Under the pieces are notes generated by a model. That model was not told the origin of the DNA and did not search any database. It saw only the letters and a program-made list of their open reading frames with translations. 64,000 nucleotides of DNA from Sinohyriopsis cumingii (taxonomy: Eukaryota > Mollusca > Bivalvia > Unionida > Unionidae), in assembly GCA_028554795.2 (NCBI GenBank), contig CM068829.1, positions 136,465,579-136,529,578 of the forward strand, written 5' to 3'. A program made the position numbers and the translations under genes. Positions 53,462 to 64,000 of the stretch are shown here, one piece after another; the first letter of the stretch is position 1, and every line of letters begins with the position of its first letter.

Positions 53462-56400
53462 ACAAGGGTGGGGGGCAGACGGTGATATATCGAACAACAT
53501 TTTTTAATTTTATCAAATAAATTTTTTCTTTGAACAAGTACTTGGAGAGACCCGGGTGTTTCTTACCCCTGGGACCGTGATCGCTCTCTACGACCCTGAA
53601 GGTACGGAGACTATGAAAGTCATTTGAATTAAGTTTAGTTGGTAAAAAAATGAGTAAATCTGCATAAATCAATCATGGATTAAAATGAAAATGTCTTAGC
53701 ATTGTTTCAACCCATTAGAGAAGCTGGAAATATAATTTGGGTTTTGATAAATATAATAACTCTAGTCCACGTCGAGTCTTTGTATTGCCTTGTCTTTGCA
53801 TATTCTATAATATTAGAAACAAACAAATATATTTCCCTTCCTACACCACCCAAAGACATAGATGTAATTAATATTCCTTACTCCAAAACAGATCTTCCTA
53901 AATACTCCCTTCTTCCCTCTAACCACTGGAATCTGAAACAACTTACCCCCTAAGCTGGTAAACAGACCATACCCTGTACCTGTCAGTGCTGATCTGCAAT
54001 CATCGAATCTATAACCTTGAAACTCATGTTTCATTTATTTCAGTCGTCATTCGTATTTCATTTAATTAACCAACTACTAACTCGTTTATTATTCTTCTTC
54101 TTCCAAGCGACTTTAAGTACCGCTTCTCTCAATTCAAACGTTGTTGTTTCTATGACTTCTTCTTCTTCAGTCTCGACATAATTTGATCTTTTAGCCTTCG
54201 AGTTATTTTTTATAAAAAAAGACAAAACAACGTATTAAGTCCCTATGGTTCTCACTGCGTACTCTGAATAATAATACTGTCAAGAGAGTTTCGAATATCT
54301 GACAGATGCGGACACGTATTGTTCTGCAACCCAGGAGAGGATCCGAATGACGCGACCATGACACGTAATGCTTGAAAGGGCTAATTGATTTTAAACAAAT
54401 GTTTATCCTTGTCAACTTGTGGGGAAAAAATCTCACCGTACCCAAAAACTATACGATGCTTATATTTGTTCCGGACATTTTTAAAAATAGAATTCAAATT
54501 AAATAGAAAGTTTAATTCAGTATTATTAGATGTTAAAGGCATTGAAAGTTGTTTCCCCTGAAACGTTCTCAACTAAGGAGATTCTCGTTCAACTCACGCA
54601 ACTTTTTAAAACTTTCTAAGTCCATTAAATTTAAATCTTTTGTTTAGATGTGAATTCCGGGTAGTTCCAAGATACTTTCAAAAAATAAAAACTATCACCC
54701 ACAAATGTAATTATCATTTTGTCATTCAACCGCGGGGTAGACAATATTTGTGGAATCGTTTGCTGCGATAAAGCTGCGTCTGGAACGAGTTCAAGGGCCT
54801 ATAGCAACATTGCACTAACATATATCCTTCTTTAGCAAGACAAATGATGAAGAACAGTGTAGCGATTGAGTTGTTTTCTTTAGACCTCTGCTGCCCCGAC
54901 TTTTTAATGTGGTAGAAGGGATGTTGCACGTGCAGAAACGAGCATGCCCATCTGTCTATTTTCCGTGCTGGTTAACACTTTATTTTGTGATCGAAACCAA
55001 TTATGTGAACTTGAAAAGGAATTAAACACTTATTAAAAGAATATGACTGTCAGTTTTGATTCAAAAAGAGTCCTTTTAGTCGACCATGATGTCACAGTTC
55101 AAAATCTATGCAGTGAATAATACATTAAAATAATTTAGAAGCTTAAAGTTTCTCTGATTGATTATCATTATGGAAACTAAGAAAGTTTAGCGACATTGCA
55201 GTGCTAGCAAATGCCATAGTCCAGATGCTTGTAAAAAAATTAAAAGTCTGCCTTGCAAGTGTGCTGCACCATGAGGCAAGTTTTCATCTGGTTAAATATT
55301 GTATTTGTGCTTTTATTTCTGTACAACATCTGCTGTTAGTATTGTTGGGATTTTAATGATTACTTTTAATCTTGGTGATTTTTATAATCATTAAGCTTGT
55401 GTTTAAGACTTATTTATTGAGAATCCTGCCTACCCCAAACTTTCACGTAGCATTGCATTGATAATACATGTACGGAACAAAACTGCAGAATATTGTTTAC
55501 ATCAAATATTCTGTGAATATTTTTACAATACATCATGTATTCTAGAAAAATTAATTGCAATAAATCATGAATTCTGTGAAAACATTTCATGAGCTGATTA
55601 TTTGATTAAGCAATTAGTATTTGGTTGAAAACCTGTTACAATCATGTAAACCATGATAGTTTTTCTAATTATATGAGGTCCTACAAAAGTACTTAATTTA
55701 CATGCTAGTCACGGGTAATTTTAATTCTTTTGTTGTAATTTATAAAATTAAAATACACGAAATATATGCTTATTTTGCATCCACTTTACTTTATCATAAT
55801 TATAAAAGCACTTAAGAACAATTCTTTTAATGATTTGGTTGATACTGATTTTACACAAATCCTAAAACAGGGTTAGTTGATTTGCTGAGCAGCTTTTAGG
55901 TTGACCAGAAACTGAAAGTAAAGACCCATGACTGACATGATGCTTGAATCAGTTAATGAAGAGCAGGGAAATTTCTCAATCATCCTTCAATTAAATCTGA
56001 GAAAATATTTTGACAGTTAAGGCTGAGATTATCCAATTTGTCTGAGTTTTATTTAATATACATTTAATGAAATAGTTATCCTCATGATTAACTTGTTCCC
56101 AATTGTTTTCTTTCAGGAAGACAAATTTACAAAAATGAGTTGATCCATAAACAGCAGTTAAATTATAATAATAACTACAATAACCATTATAACAACTGGA
56201 CCAAAATTAGGGGTTAATAATCATTAATACATGTATTAATTCTATGAAGAACAAAACAAGAGAAATAGGCCTTGTATTACAGCTGAATAATTGCACTTTT
56301 CTAGACTAAGCTTGGTTCCTTAAAAAAAACTTTAAAATTTACTTAGTGTAAAGATAATTACAAAATCTGAAGCTGCTGTAATTTAAAAAAATGGGGCAGT

Positions 56401-56465
56401 ATTGGCTTAGATGTGTTTTTATTGCATGAAAAAGCTGTTTTATATGAGATGATTTGTTTTTCTGG
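53462..56465. other. unassigned AT-rich DNA
   Basis: No gene, array or element recognised on either strand. Confidence 0.5.
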
Positions 56466-57830
56466 GTAATTTTGATTTCGTTGCTGGACTTGAAAAGTAA
56501 TATTGCCATCAGGTTTCATCAAAAATATTCATATGATGTCTGGTTTGTTCTAAATGAAATTGGTGCTGATCTGATGTCTAATATAGCCACCACAGTGGCC
56601 ACCTTGAAAATCATGTTATTGCTAATTCTCCTGAATGAAAAGTAATATTGTCATCACTTTTCATTACAAGACTTATACTAATGTGTTGCTGGTCCAAAAT
56701 GAAAATGGTTTTGATCTGATGCTCAATATGGCAAGCTGAACATCCATCTTGAAAATATTATGTGCTATGGTCATATCAGCAAAGGGTTTTCAATGAAAGA
56801 CTTCTTATGATGGTGGTCATAAATGAAAATGGTGCCAATCTGACTTCTATTACATATCTAAACTTTAACAAATAATTTATGTCTTTAATGTATAAAATGA
56901 AAATTTAATAGGAACTTACAGTATTGTGAATTAAATCCAAAATAATCCTAATAGTTCTACCAGAAGTCCAAAATTATAGAGTGTTCTGAATGAATTCCAA
57001 TAGTCCTGAATGTGTGGATGTACCAATAGCCTTGAATAGTTTGATGTGCCAACAGTCTTGATGATATAATCCAGAATGTCCATCAATGAATTCACAATAA
57101 TCCCAAATAGTGATTTATTCCAAAAAAATGTCAGTGATCACTTTGTAATTCCATTGAATAAGTTTTAAATAATATATTCCTCCCAAACTACAACTTAACA
57201 CAAGTAAAAGACTGATATTAAGATAGGAATGAACAATCATGTTGACCTCAACCTTTACATACTTGACCTATGTCACACTAACCTTTTCTGAAAAAAACTC
57301 CATCATCTTAATGGAAAATTACCCCAAACTGTAAACAATTCATTTCTTGACCCTCCTAGGAAGGTTATAATCAAGGCTGGGTCTTGAACTCATACCCAAG
57401 TAAACAATCTATGTATAGCTTACTAACAAGACAAAGAGCAGGTACACACCAAAACTCAATCCTCAATCGTGGACAAAAGTCAGGCACACAAAATAAATTA
57501 GATAACCCTAGTAATATAACTGACACAATAGTCAGACTGCTTTCCCAGATAGCTGGTCATATCAACATTGTGCTTTTATCAAAGACCTCTTATGATGTCT
57601 AGTTCTTACTAAATGGTGCCTGTCTATTATCAAATTTGGCCACCATGGCATCTGCATTGAAAATCTTTTTATCATTACTCCTCCCAAAACATAATAGCAT
57701 CATGAGGTGTTTACAAAAAGACTTCTCATGATGTCTTGTTGGTCCTAATTGATATTGGTGCCAAGCTACCATCCTGTATTTCCACCACAGCAGCTAATTT
57801 GAAAATCTTGTTATCCATGAAGAATATCAA
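56466..57830 (+). repeat. ~150-bp degenerate tandem repeat split by an insertion
   Basis: Units share, in order, (A/G)TAATATTGCCATCA, AAGACTTCTTATGATGTCTG, GTTGGTCCTAAATGAAAATG, GTGCCAATCTGATGTC, GGCCACC and TTGAAAATC(A/T)T(G/T)TTATC. About two to three units lie at 56466-56860 and about two at 57560-57820. The dispersed repeat copy 2 lies between them. Confidence 0.7.
56920..57500 (+). repeat. dispersed repeat, copy 2
   Basis: Collinear with 7900-8600 (see that entry). It interrupts the ~150-bp tandem repeats, so it probably inserted into them. Confidence 0.72.
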
Positions 57831-57839
57831 AACCAGTTT

Positions 57840-58570
57840 CAGTTAAAAGGAACAAATTTCCATGCAGATGATATCAAATGTAATATTTTAACTATCGACA
57901 AAAGTCTAAATTAAATTAATTTTTTTTATTATTGTCTTCACTTTATTTTCTTGTTTTTTTGTTACCTGTGTTGGACCATGCAAATATCTTAAGTTTGCAG
58001 TTCCATCTAAAGAGAAAGTTTAAACATCAGTTTATACTAAAACCTCTTTTGTATGTACTTGCATTTTGCTTAATGATTGGCACAAAATTGAAAAGTAATT
58101 AAAATAGGATAAATAATGTCTGTTCAGAATGCTTGAGACACTGTATGTTTTTTCATGTCTGCTATGACAACAAGTAAATAACAAGTAAACATGTTGTTTA
58201 TAATTTTTGACTCTTTTCTTTTCTCTTTTTTGATTGCTTTTATAGTGTTGCTCACAGTTCCCATTAAGGATAGAAAAGTTGATTACTTTTACAGTGTTGC
58301 CCACAGTTCCCATTAAGGTTTAGTAGATTTGATTTGCTTTAACCACTTCATACCTACAGTATTTTTAGGCAAGCTTCGAAAGCTGCTTATTTTTACATTT
58401 ATCACAGAAGAATTTTGGTAATGACTTGTAGGATTGTTTTGTGTAACTCTTGCTGTAGACTGTACATAAAGCTTTTACATTAGATGATCACTTGAACCTA
58501 ACGTGGTAAAATCACTATAGTTAACCTGGTACATTGATGTTGCTGCTTTATTTGTATGCATTTTTAAGTA
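57840..58570. other. unassigned AT-rich DNA
   Basis: One short direct duplication (GTGTTGC(T/C)CACAGTTCCC) is seen at about 58246 and 58292. Nothing else recognised. Confidence 0.5.
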
Positions 58571-58574
58571 CAGT

Positions 58575-59030
58575 ATTTCCTCATTGTAGGGCACTTCATT
58601 ATAAAACTGTTCCTTTCTTAAAGTGAGTAGTGTAATGGATTCCATGTTATAGTAAATTTGTACATGTAATGTACTTCATTAAAAGGCAGTATCACTATAA
58701 GGTACTATATTCTGTGGCTGGCTTGGACAGGTGTTATTAGTGAATACTGTATGTACACAAGGAAATGATTATAATGAGGGAATATTGTACATCATTGTAA
58801 GAAAGTGTCACTCTAAGGCAGTATATTTTTGCTGTGATGGTCAGTTGTAATGGGGAATGCTATATACTTCATTATAATGCAGTCAGAATATAAGGCAGTT
58901 TGGCTGTCATGGACAGTTGTAATGAAGGAATACTGTATCCTGTACTTCATTATAATGCAGTCTCAATATAAGGTTGTATAGTCTGGCTGTTATGGACAAT
59001 TATAATGAGAGATTACTGTATGTACATGGT
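58575..59030 (+). repeat. ~90-bp degenerate minisatellite
   Basis: About five copies with CTTCATTATAATGCAGTCTC, AATATAAGGCAGTATA, TGGCTGT(C/T)ATGGACAG and TTGTAATGAGGGAATACTGT in order. Confidence 0.82.
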
Positions 59031-59389
59031 GGAAAGAATGTTTGAAGTAAGACTTCAGGGATATATGAGAATTCACAAAAATATGCGATTTGGCAATAGA
59101 ATCTTAACAGTTTTATTAATAGTCTCACAAAAGCAGGGTAAGAGACCAAGAATGTTTTGAGTGTAATGAACTTGAGTCATATCTGCCTGGCTAGATTCCA
59201 TTAGTCTGATTAGTGCCCCATAGTGAATCTACACAGTCAAGATTTTATAGTATGTTAGTTTAGTTGCAGGCACTAATGGATACTTCAACAGATTTATCAC
59301 CGAACAAATACTGAATTTAGTATGATGTTGTTTTTCAACAACAATATCAACAACATTACTAGTAACACCAACAACAATAATAATGATAA

Positions 59390-59437
59390 CAACAACAACA
59401 ACAATAATAATAATAATTATTATTATTATTATTATTG
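59390..59437. repeat. (AAC)n-(AAT)n-(ATT)n trinucleotide tract
   Basis: Runs of AAC, AAT and ATT triplets. The AAT and ATT arms are self-complementary and could form a hairpin. Confidence 0.9.
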
Positions 59438-59535
59438 TGCACACAATATTTATTTTCATTGTTAAAGTATTGCAATGATGATGCAATGAACAGTATCAGT
59501 AGACATTATTGAAGTGTTTAGTTTTTAAGGTCAGG

Positions 59536-59823
59536 TGGCTGTTGGGGCCCCGAATGGCTGAGTGGTCTAAAGCACTCTCCGTTACGGATCACTGCCATCT
59601 CACCTCTGTCTGTGTGGGTTCGAGTCTCAGATTCGGCCAATATGGGTATGTGAGAAAGCTTGCCAGTAGCTTCTTGAGGGTCAGTGGTTCTTTCTGGGGA
59701 TTTCCCAGGTTCTTCCTCCACCATTAATACTAGCTTTTATGTGTAACCTATCGTGTGCTGAAAAATGGCTTTAAGCCCTACAGCAACAACAACAACAACA
59801 ACAACAACAACAGATGGCTGTTG
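59536..59823 (+). mobile_element. SINE-B, full-length, with exact 9-bp target duplication
   Basis: The head resembles a class II (Leu/Ser-type, long variable arm) tRNA: A box TGGCTGAGTGG at 59555-59565 and B box GGTTCGAGTC at 59617-59626. A unique body follows (GTGAGAAAGCTTGCCAGTAG, CACCATTAATACTAGC, CTATCGTGTGCTGAAAAATG), with an (AAC)n tail ending at 59812. Direct repeats TGGCTGTTG at 59536-59544 and 59815-59823 are identical. The insertion lies just upstream of the mucin-like gene's first recognised exon. Confidence 0.94.
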
Positions 59824-59885
59824 AAGCTCAAGACATATTCAAGTATTTTGTAAAATGAAATGTTCATGTTATTTTTCTATTTCAG

Positions 59886-60199
59886 GGTTGTAAGACAACA
59901 AAAACATACCATGTCAGGGCTTCATCTTTGTGAAGATTAGTTCTAGTTAGCAAAGCTTTCTTTCTACCAGACAAAAATGGAAAAAACCAGTGATGATACA
60001 GCTTCTGTATTATTGCCACATTGTGAAATTGAAAACAATAATTTACCAGCTGACTGCTTCGAGCCATTTGAAATCCACTCAGAGAATACTGAGACAGCAA
60101 AGAAATCATCCATGAAGGCTTTAGCAATAACACTGATACTTATCTCAACAGCTATCATATCAGCTATTATAGCTCTTGCGTTATTTTTAAAGGCAGCAG
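59886..60199 (+). CDS. type II membrane protein, exon with cytoplasmic tail and TM helix (coding from 59977)
   Basis: The acceptor TATTTTTCTATTTCAG at 59885 opens the exon, leaving 91 bases of 5' untranslated sequence before ATG 59977. That ATG starts a frame running to donor GCAG|GTATGC at 60199. The 74 residues comprise an acidic cytoplasmic tail (MEKTSDDTASVLLPHCEIEN...), basic residues KKSSMK at 42-47, and a hydrophobic helix at about 48-72 (LAITLILISTAIISAIIALA). Positive charges before the helix predict N-terminus inside, i.e. type II topology with no signal peptide. At least one upstream non-coding exon is expected. The intron is phase 1. The family is not recognised; membrane serine proteases, lectins and scavenger-type receptors share this architecture. 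Confidence 0.75.
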
Positions 60200-60616
60200 G
60201 TATGCATTTATGTCTTTGCAAATAATCAATTCTCACTTTTCCACATGTAAATATTTAGATTCAATATGTTTTCATACAAGAATTCAATTAATTTCTACCC
60301 ATGACATTCATTTTTCTGCATCAGTTTCAAATTTAGTGATCTTTGGATTTCTGTTGACTTTTGTCTTGTATACACAATATATAATTTTCACTCTTGCCAC
60401 TCGTAACAATTTTGTTTCTTAATTATACATTTTTGGTTTGCAAATAACATGTTTGAAATATAATGTTTATTATTTCCACAAGAGCGTTTCCAAAAGTACT
60501 TTAATGATTAAAATTGTATTCACACTAATATAAATACAGGATCACATTATTTGATAATCACTTGCAAGAGTTTTTTGTTTAGTTGTCATTTGCATTCATT
60601 ATTCTTAGAATAAGTT

Positions 60617-60691
<75 letters not shown>

Positions 60692-61351
60692 CCTATTTCC
60701 CATACCTAATTCTGTGTTATAACTTTATTTGGAAGAAGAGTGTAATACAGTAAAATCCATTATATTAATCTGTATTTGCTAATTGACTGCAGGAGCTAGT
60801 AAACTGTTAATCATTTTATAGAAAAAGAGATAAAAATGAATACATCTTTATGAATACTTTGACACATCCCACCCTTCTTAGTTTCTGAAGCATGACAGGC
60901 ATATTATCATACAGCAGGTATCAAAATTTTGAATGTAGTAACTTGAGTCCATAATGCTGTTCTACATACATACAGTCTGATGTAGTAACTTGAGTCCATA
61001 ATGCTGTTGTACATACATACAATCTGATGGAGTCAAATTGTTAGTTATTGAATTTCAGCCTACATTATTGCGGTGATTTTCCTTACACTTAATATTGAAA
61101 ACACATGTATTCGTAACATGTCAGATTACCAATTGTTAATTCTGGATCCACTTTTTCACTTTCTTAAATGGGATATCAGTAAATTTATTGGTGAATTGAC
61201 TGATTAAAAGATGATTGTGACCACTTATGTGTGTGTCAGATAGTCACTACATTGGTGATTTCATTTCTGAACAGATTGAAGATTATCCCAATTATAATTG
61301 AAAAAAGAATTTTCTCTGTAAGTTATATTTTATTCTGATTTTCCTTTCCAG
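60200..61351 (+). other. intron of the mucin-like membrane protein gene
   Basis: GT-AG intron of 1152 bases, phase 1. It contains a (TA)n tract at 60622-60689 and two tandem copies of a 47-bp sequence (TAGTAACTTGAGTCCATAAT...) at about 60936-61030. Confidence 0.7.
60622..60689. repeat. (TA)n microsatellite in intron
   Basis: About 34 TA units. Confidence 0.95.
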
Positions 61352-61771
61352 CTGAAAGTGGGAAGACATCTGTTCAAAGTGTAAATGGAACAGAGCAGCT
61401 TGAAACATATATTACATCATCCACCCAAGTCACATCATCATCACTTTCATCAATAGTAACAGAATCATACATAAATGCATCTCTACCCAAAGAGACCTCT
61501 TATATAATGTCTTTTTCTACAAGTCATATTAAAACTGTAATGAGTACAACAATACATGTACAGAGTTCAATGGCTACTCTAGCTTCAACACTGTCAGCCA
61601 CAGCAACTGCATCACTCATTCACACAGTATACCCTACATCTACAGTGTCTGTATTACAGAATGCTACTATATTGCCAATCTCAAGCACAGCTTTTTCATC
61701 AACATTTGTGACTCCGTCTTCAATTCTTTTGACTTCTACCATTCTACCATCTACAAGTACAACAGGACCAG
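61352..61771 (+). CDS. type II membrane protein, mucin-like Ser/Thr-rich ectodomain exon
   Basis: Acceptor TTCCTTTCCAG, donor CCAG|GTGAGT; 420 bases, phase 1 at both ends, joining in frame with the exon ending at 60199. It encodes about 140 residues starting AESGKTSVQSVNGTEQLET. Ser and Thr dominate (for example TSSTQVTSSSLSSIVTES), no Cys is present, and N-glycosylation sequons occur at NGT, NAS and NAT. This is the composition of a heavily O-glycosylated stalk that would hold a distal domain away from the membrane. The repeat-free sequence and clean splice signals argue that it is a real exon. The protein must continue past a phase-1 junction, so the gene is truncated by the window. Confidence 0.78.
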
Positions 61772-62287
61772 GTGAGTGAAACATGGATTTAGTTATAAGT
61801 CATTGACATAGAACAAAATTGCTTATTTCTCCATCAAATACATTACCTGATCATATTGTATTAAGAATAACTTCCTCTTTTATCTCAAAATCCAGCCCTC
61901 CTGGAAAGACAGAAAATTGTCTTTATGTCAATATATTATATAGAAGAAGGGAAGCAACATGTACAGGTTAACTCCCCTTGCTACCCTGTTCTTGGCTAAT
62001 GTTCTAGTCGTGCTATATAGATGTTTCCATGAAATACATTTATGATTTAATGCTGTTTAATTATCAATTTGTCCATCTTTGATCTTCAGTCCTATAGTAA
62101 ATTAAAATGTTTTATATATTATATGTTTTAACATTTTTCTGAATTCTGGTGAATGTATTTGTATTTTTGAAAACATCATATGGTTAATTACTGTCACATG
62201 TGATTTTGATTGATATCATTCATATTCACTGCCTATAATTTCTATTACACTTCTAAGTCATTTTAATAACATGATTTACATTATTTC

Positions 62288-62290
<3 letters not shown>

Positions 62291-62370
<80 letters not shown>
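62291..62370 (+). repeat. (CA)n-(TA)n compound microsatellite
   Basis: About 15 CA units then about 25 TA units. Confidence 0.95.
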
Positions 62371-62373
<3 letters not shown>

Positions 62374-62634
62374 ATGCATTTATTTGTTCCTCTTCATCAC
62401 TGAGATGACAACTAAGTGCAAGAATGATAAATGATTTAAGGTTGTGGAGGAAAAACACAAGACATGTTTGTGCACACAATCTTTTGTTTCATGCAAACTC
62501 ATATAATGTGTTTGCACTTGGGTACAAAATATGAATATTAGGACCAATGTTTAGGAAAATGAGATCAAGGGTTGCAAAAACGAGCATGTGCCATTACATT
62601 GTAGCAAGACTTTTAACATACACATGACATCTGA

Positions 62635-62990
62635 ATCAATGATTTGTCTCGTGGGAAATGTCAAGAGGCTGATGTGTCTCCATCACATGCAGTTACAAAA
62701 ACAGCACCAGAATATACTGTATATGTGAACACAGTAGAATCATTGGTAAGTCTCATAGGTAATAATAGCACCACAACATACTGCAACTGTGAATACAGTT
62801 GAATCATTGATTCTTGTCATTGGCGATGTTAAGATGTCCTCTTTATCCCTGATGAAGACACAAAATACTATCAGATTATACTTTTTGTGAATAAGGCAGA
62901 ATCGTTGATGAGTCTTATTGGTGATGTCCAAAGGCATTCCCCAACCCCATGCAAATGCAGAAACCATGTTGTACCATGAATAAAATAGAA
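62635..62990 (+). repeat. diverged 65-105-bp tandem repeat, about four copies
   Basis: Copies share GAATCATTGATGAGTCTCAT, GGTGATGT, a (C)ACAAAATA/ACAGCACCA centre and TACTGT(A/G)AATACAGTA-like ends. The minus-strand open frames here are artefacts of this duplication. Confidence 0.65.
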
Positions 62991-64000
62991 AGCAAAACAA
63001 TCTATCTTGGATTTGCCTCTATCAGAATGCCCTCCCCTACCTTCAGTCGATTCTACCTTTAAGGTCATTGGTTTGGTAGATGTAGATGATGACGATAATA
63101 ACAGTTCATCATTCAGAATCTTGCTACAGTTGTTAAAGGTTTCGAATATTTGGGGTATCTCTTTAAGTATTTGCAGTTCCACTGTATGGGCAGTCAGTTG
63201 CATGCAGCCTTCTCACCCCACGGGTAAAAAGTCACACATATAGATATTTTCTCTGCATATAGCTGCTCGCTGATAAAGTACACAGACAAGTCTTTAAAAT
63301 TAGTACAGAAACGTTGTGTCGACTTCCTACTTACTAAACTTTGCATATCTGATCATTTTTTTTGTCTAGCTGAAAAGACTGCTAACAGTCATAGATGTTT
63401 TCTATGAGCTCCCTCCCTTTTGGTTATTGATTTTTGTTCGGTCATCAAACTGAGGGGGGTGAGAAAGCAAGAGGCAGAACAATTATTCATTTAACTTTCA
63501 GTGCAGTCTATTATCTTGGTATGACCGTGCTAGGGATCTGCTATATCGGCATGACCGTGTTAGGGAATGTATATGGGAAGAGGCAGTTTTGTAGAGAATT
63601 CATGTGGGCAGCACTCACCAATGACAACTTTGCATTTTTCCACTTGGCCAAGTGAATTATAGTTTGTCTTGTGCCAGTTTTTTTGCAGGCACAGATATGA
63701 AAGAGAGGAATACAAATTCTCCTTCTTCAGGTCTTTTGTCATTCATCACCGTACACTGCAGTGACTGACTCAAGACTTGTAGGTTTTCATTAGATATTGA
63801 TCAATCATTATTCAAAAAGCAATGGTTGATCCAAGCCATGTCTGAGGTTATCCGGATCAGACCCACTCCACTTTCGTTGTCCTACCTTCATGAAGAATGC
63901 CTGAATGAACCCATGAAGGGGGATGTTTTTACACAAGAAAATCTTGTTTCTCTGCTTATAAAAGATGTTTTTCCTTTTTTCTGAGAGGGACAGATTTTGG

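Larger units (their letters stand above)
61772..64000 (+). other. downstream intron or unassigned DNA
   Basis: Follows the GTGAGT donor. It holds the (CA)(TA) tract at 62291-62370, a diverged tandem repeat at 62635-62990 and a two-copy ~34-bp repeat (GGTATGACCGTGCTAGGGA-like) at about 63520-63570. One weak 42-base candidate exon (63689-63730) is listed in findings. No other exon was recognised. Confidence 0.5.

Noticed and set aside
53813-54034. Minus-strand frame with EFQGYRFDDC and a nearby GTAAGT
   Set aside because: No acceptor, domain or composition supports an exon. Only the donor-like word is suggestive.
62871-63243. Overlapping open frames on both strands near 63.0 kb
   Set aside because: They overlap a diverged tandem repeat, have no splice support and show no recognisable domain.

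Overview
This is a repeat-dense, gene-poor stretch of animal nuclear DNA, most likely from a marine mollusc (I favour a bivalve, without certainty). Long introns, two tRNA-derived SINE families (one ending in an AAC repeat), fragments of non-LTR retrotransposons, one Ty3/gypsy-type LTR retrotransposon, abundant TA/CA/GA microsatellites and very large minisatellite arrays support this. No bacterial-style operons, CRISPR arrays or rRNA genes are present, and no functional tRNA gene is visible; the tRNA-like sequences are SINE heads.

Two host genes can be supported, both partial. On the minus strand, two complete CCP/sushi-domain exons (44583-44759, then 19895-20059) each have consensus splice sites and the same symmetric phase 1-1 reading frame. 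They are best read as one or two modules of a secreted or surface complement-control-like protein whose other exons were not found. On the plus strand, exons 59977-60199 and 61352-61771 join in frame (phase 1) to encode a type II membrane protein: a short acidic cytoplasmic tail, one transmembrane helix and a Ser/Thr-rich, mucin-like ectodomain of about 140 residues. It continues beyond a phase-1 donor, so further extracellular modules should lie downstream.

Layout. 1-1.6 kb: unassigned, possibly an LTR. 1.64-3.89 kb: dead LINE, plus strand, carrying two in-situ tandem expansions. 4-9.2 kb: unassigned DNA, microsatellites and one copy of a ~600-bp dispersed repeat. 9.2-11.0 kb: three minisatellites. 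11.37-12.05 kb: 5'-truncated CR1/L2-like LINE, minus strand. 12.96-17.75 kb: complete but decayed LTR retrotransposon with LTRs, polypurine tract and near-perfect target duplication, in the unusual order gag-integrase-RT-RNase H (Gmr1-like). 18.1-27.35 kb: a cluster of minisatellites around and upstream of a CCP exon, including a ~2.35-kb array of a 28/29-bp unit and a ~2.0-kb array of a 33-bp unit with 264-bp higher-order structure. 28.5-35.4 kb: SINE copies, a 52-bp minisatellite and a ~710-bp terminal-inverted-repeat element. 35.4-44.5 kb: mostly unassigned, with a SINE and smaller repeats. 44.58-44.76 kb: CCP exon. 44.9-53.5 kb: several SINE insertions, some with exact target-site duplications. 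53.5-59.5 kb: AT-rich unassigned DNA with long-period degenerate repeats and the second copy of the dispersed ~600-bp repeat. 59.5-64 kb: an intact SINE, then the mucin-like membrane-protein gene.

The two host genes diverge from each other across about 15 kb (44.8-59.9 kb). Both are built of phase-1 exons coding for extracellular parts, as in shuffled immune or adhesion proteins, but nothing in the sequence shows that they act together.
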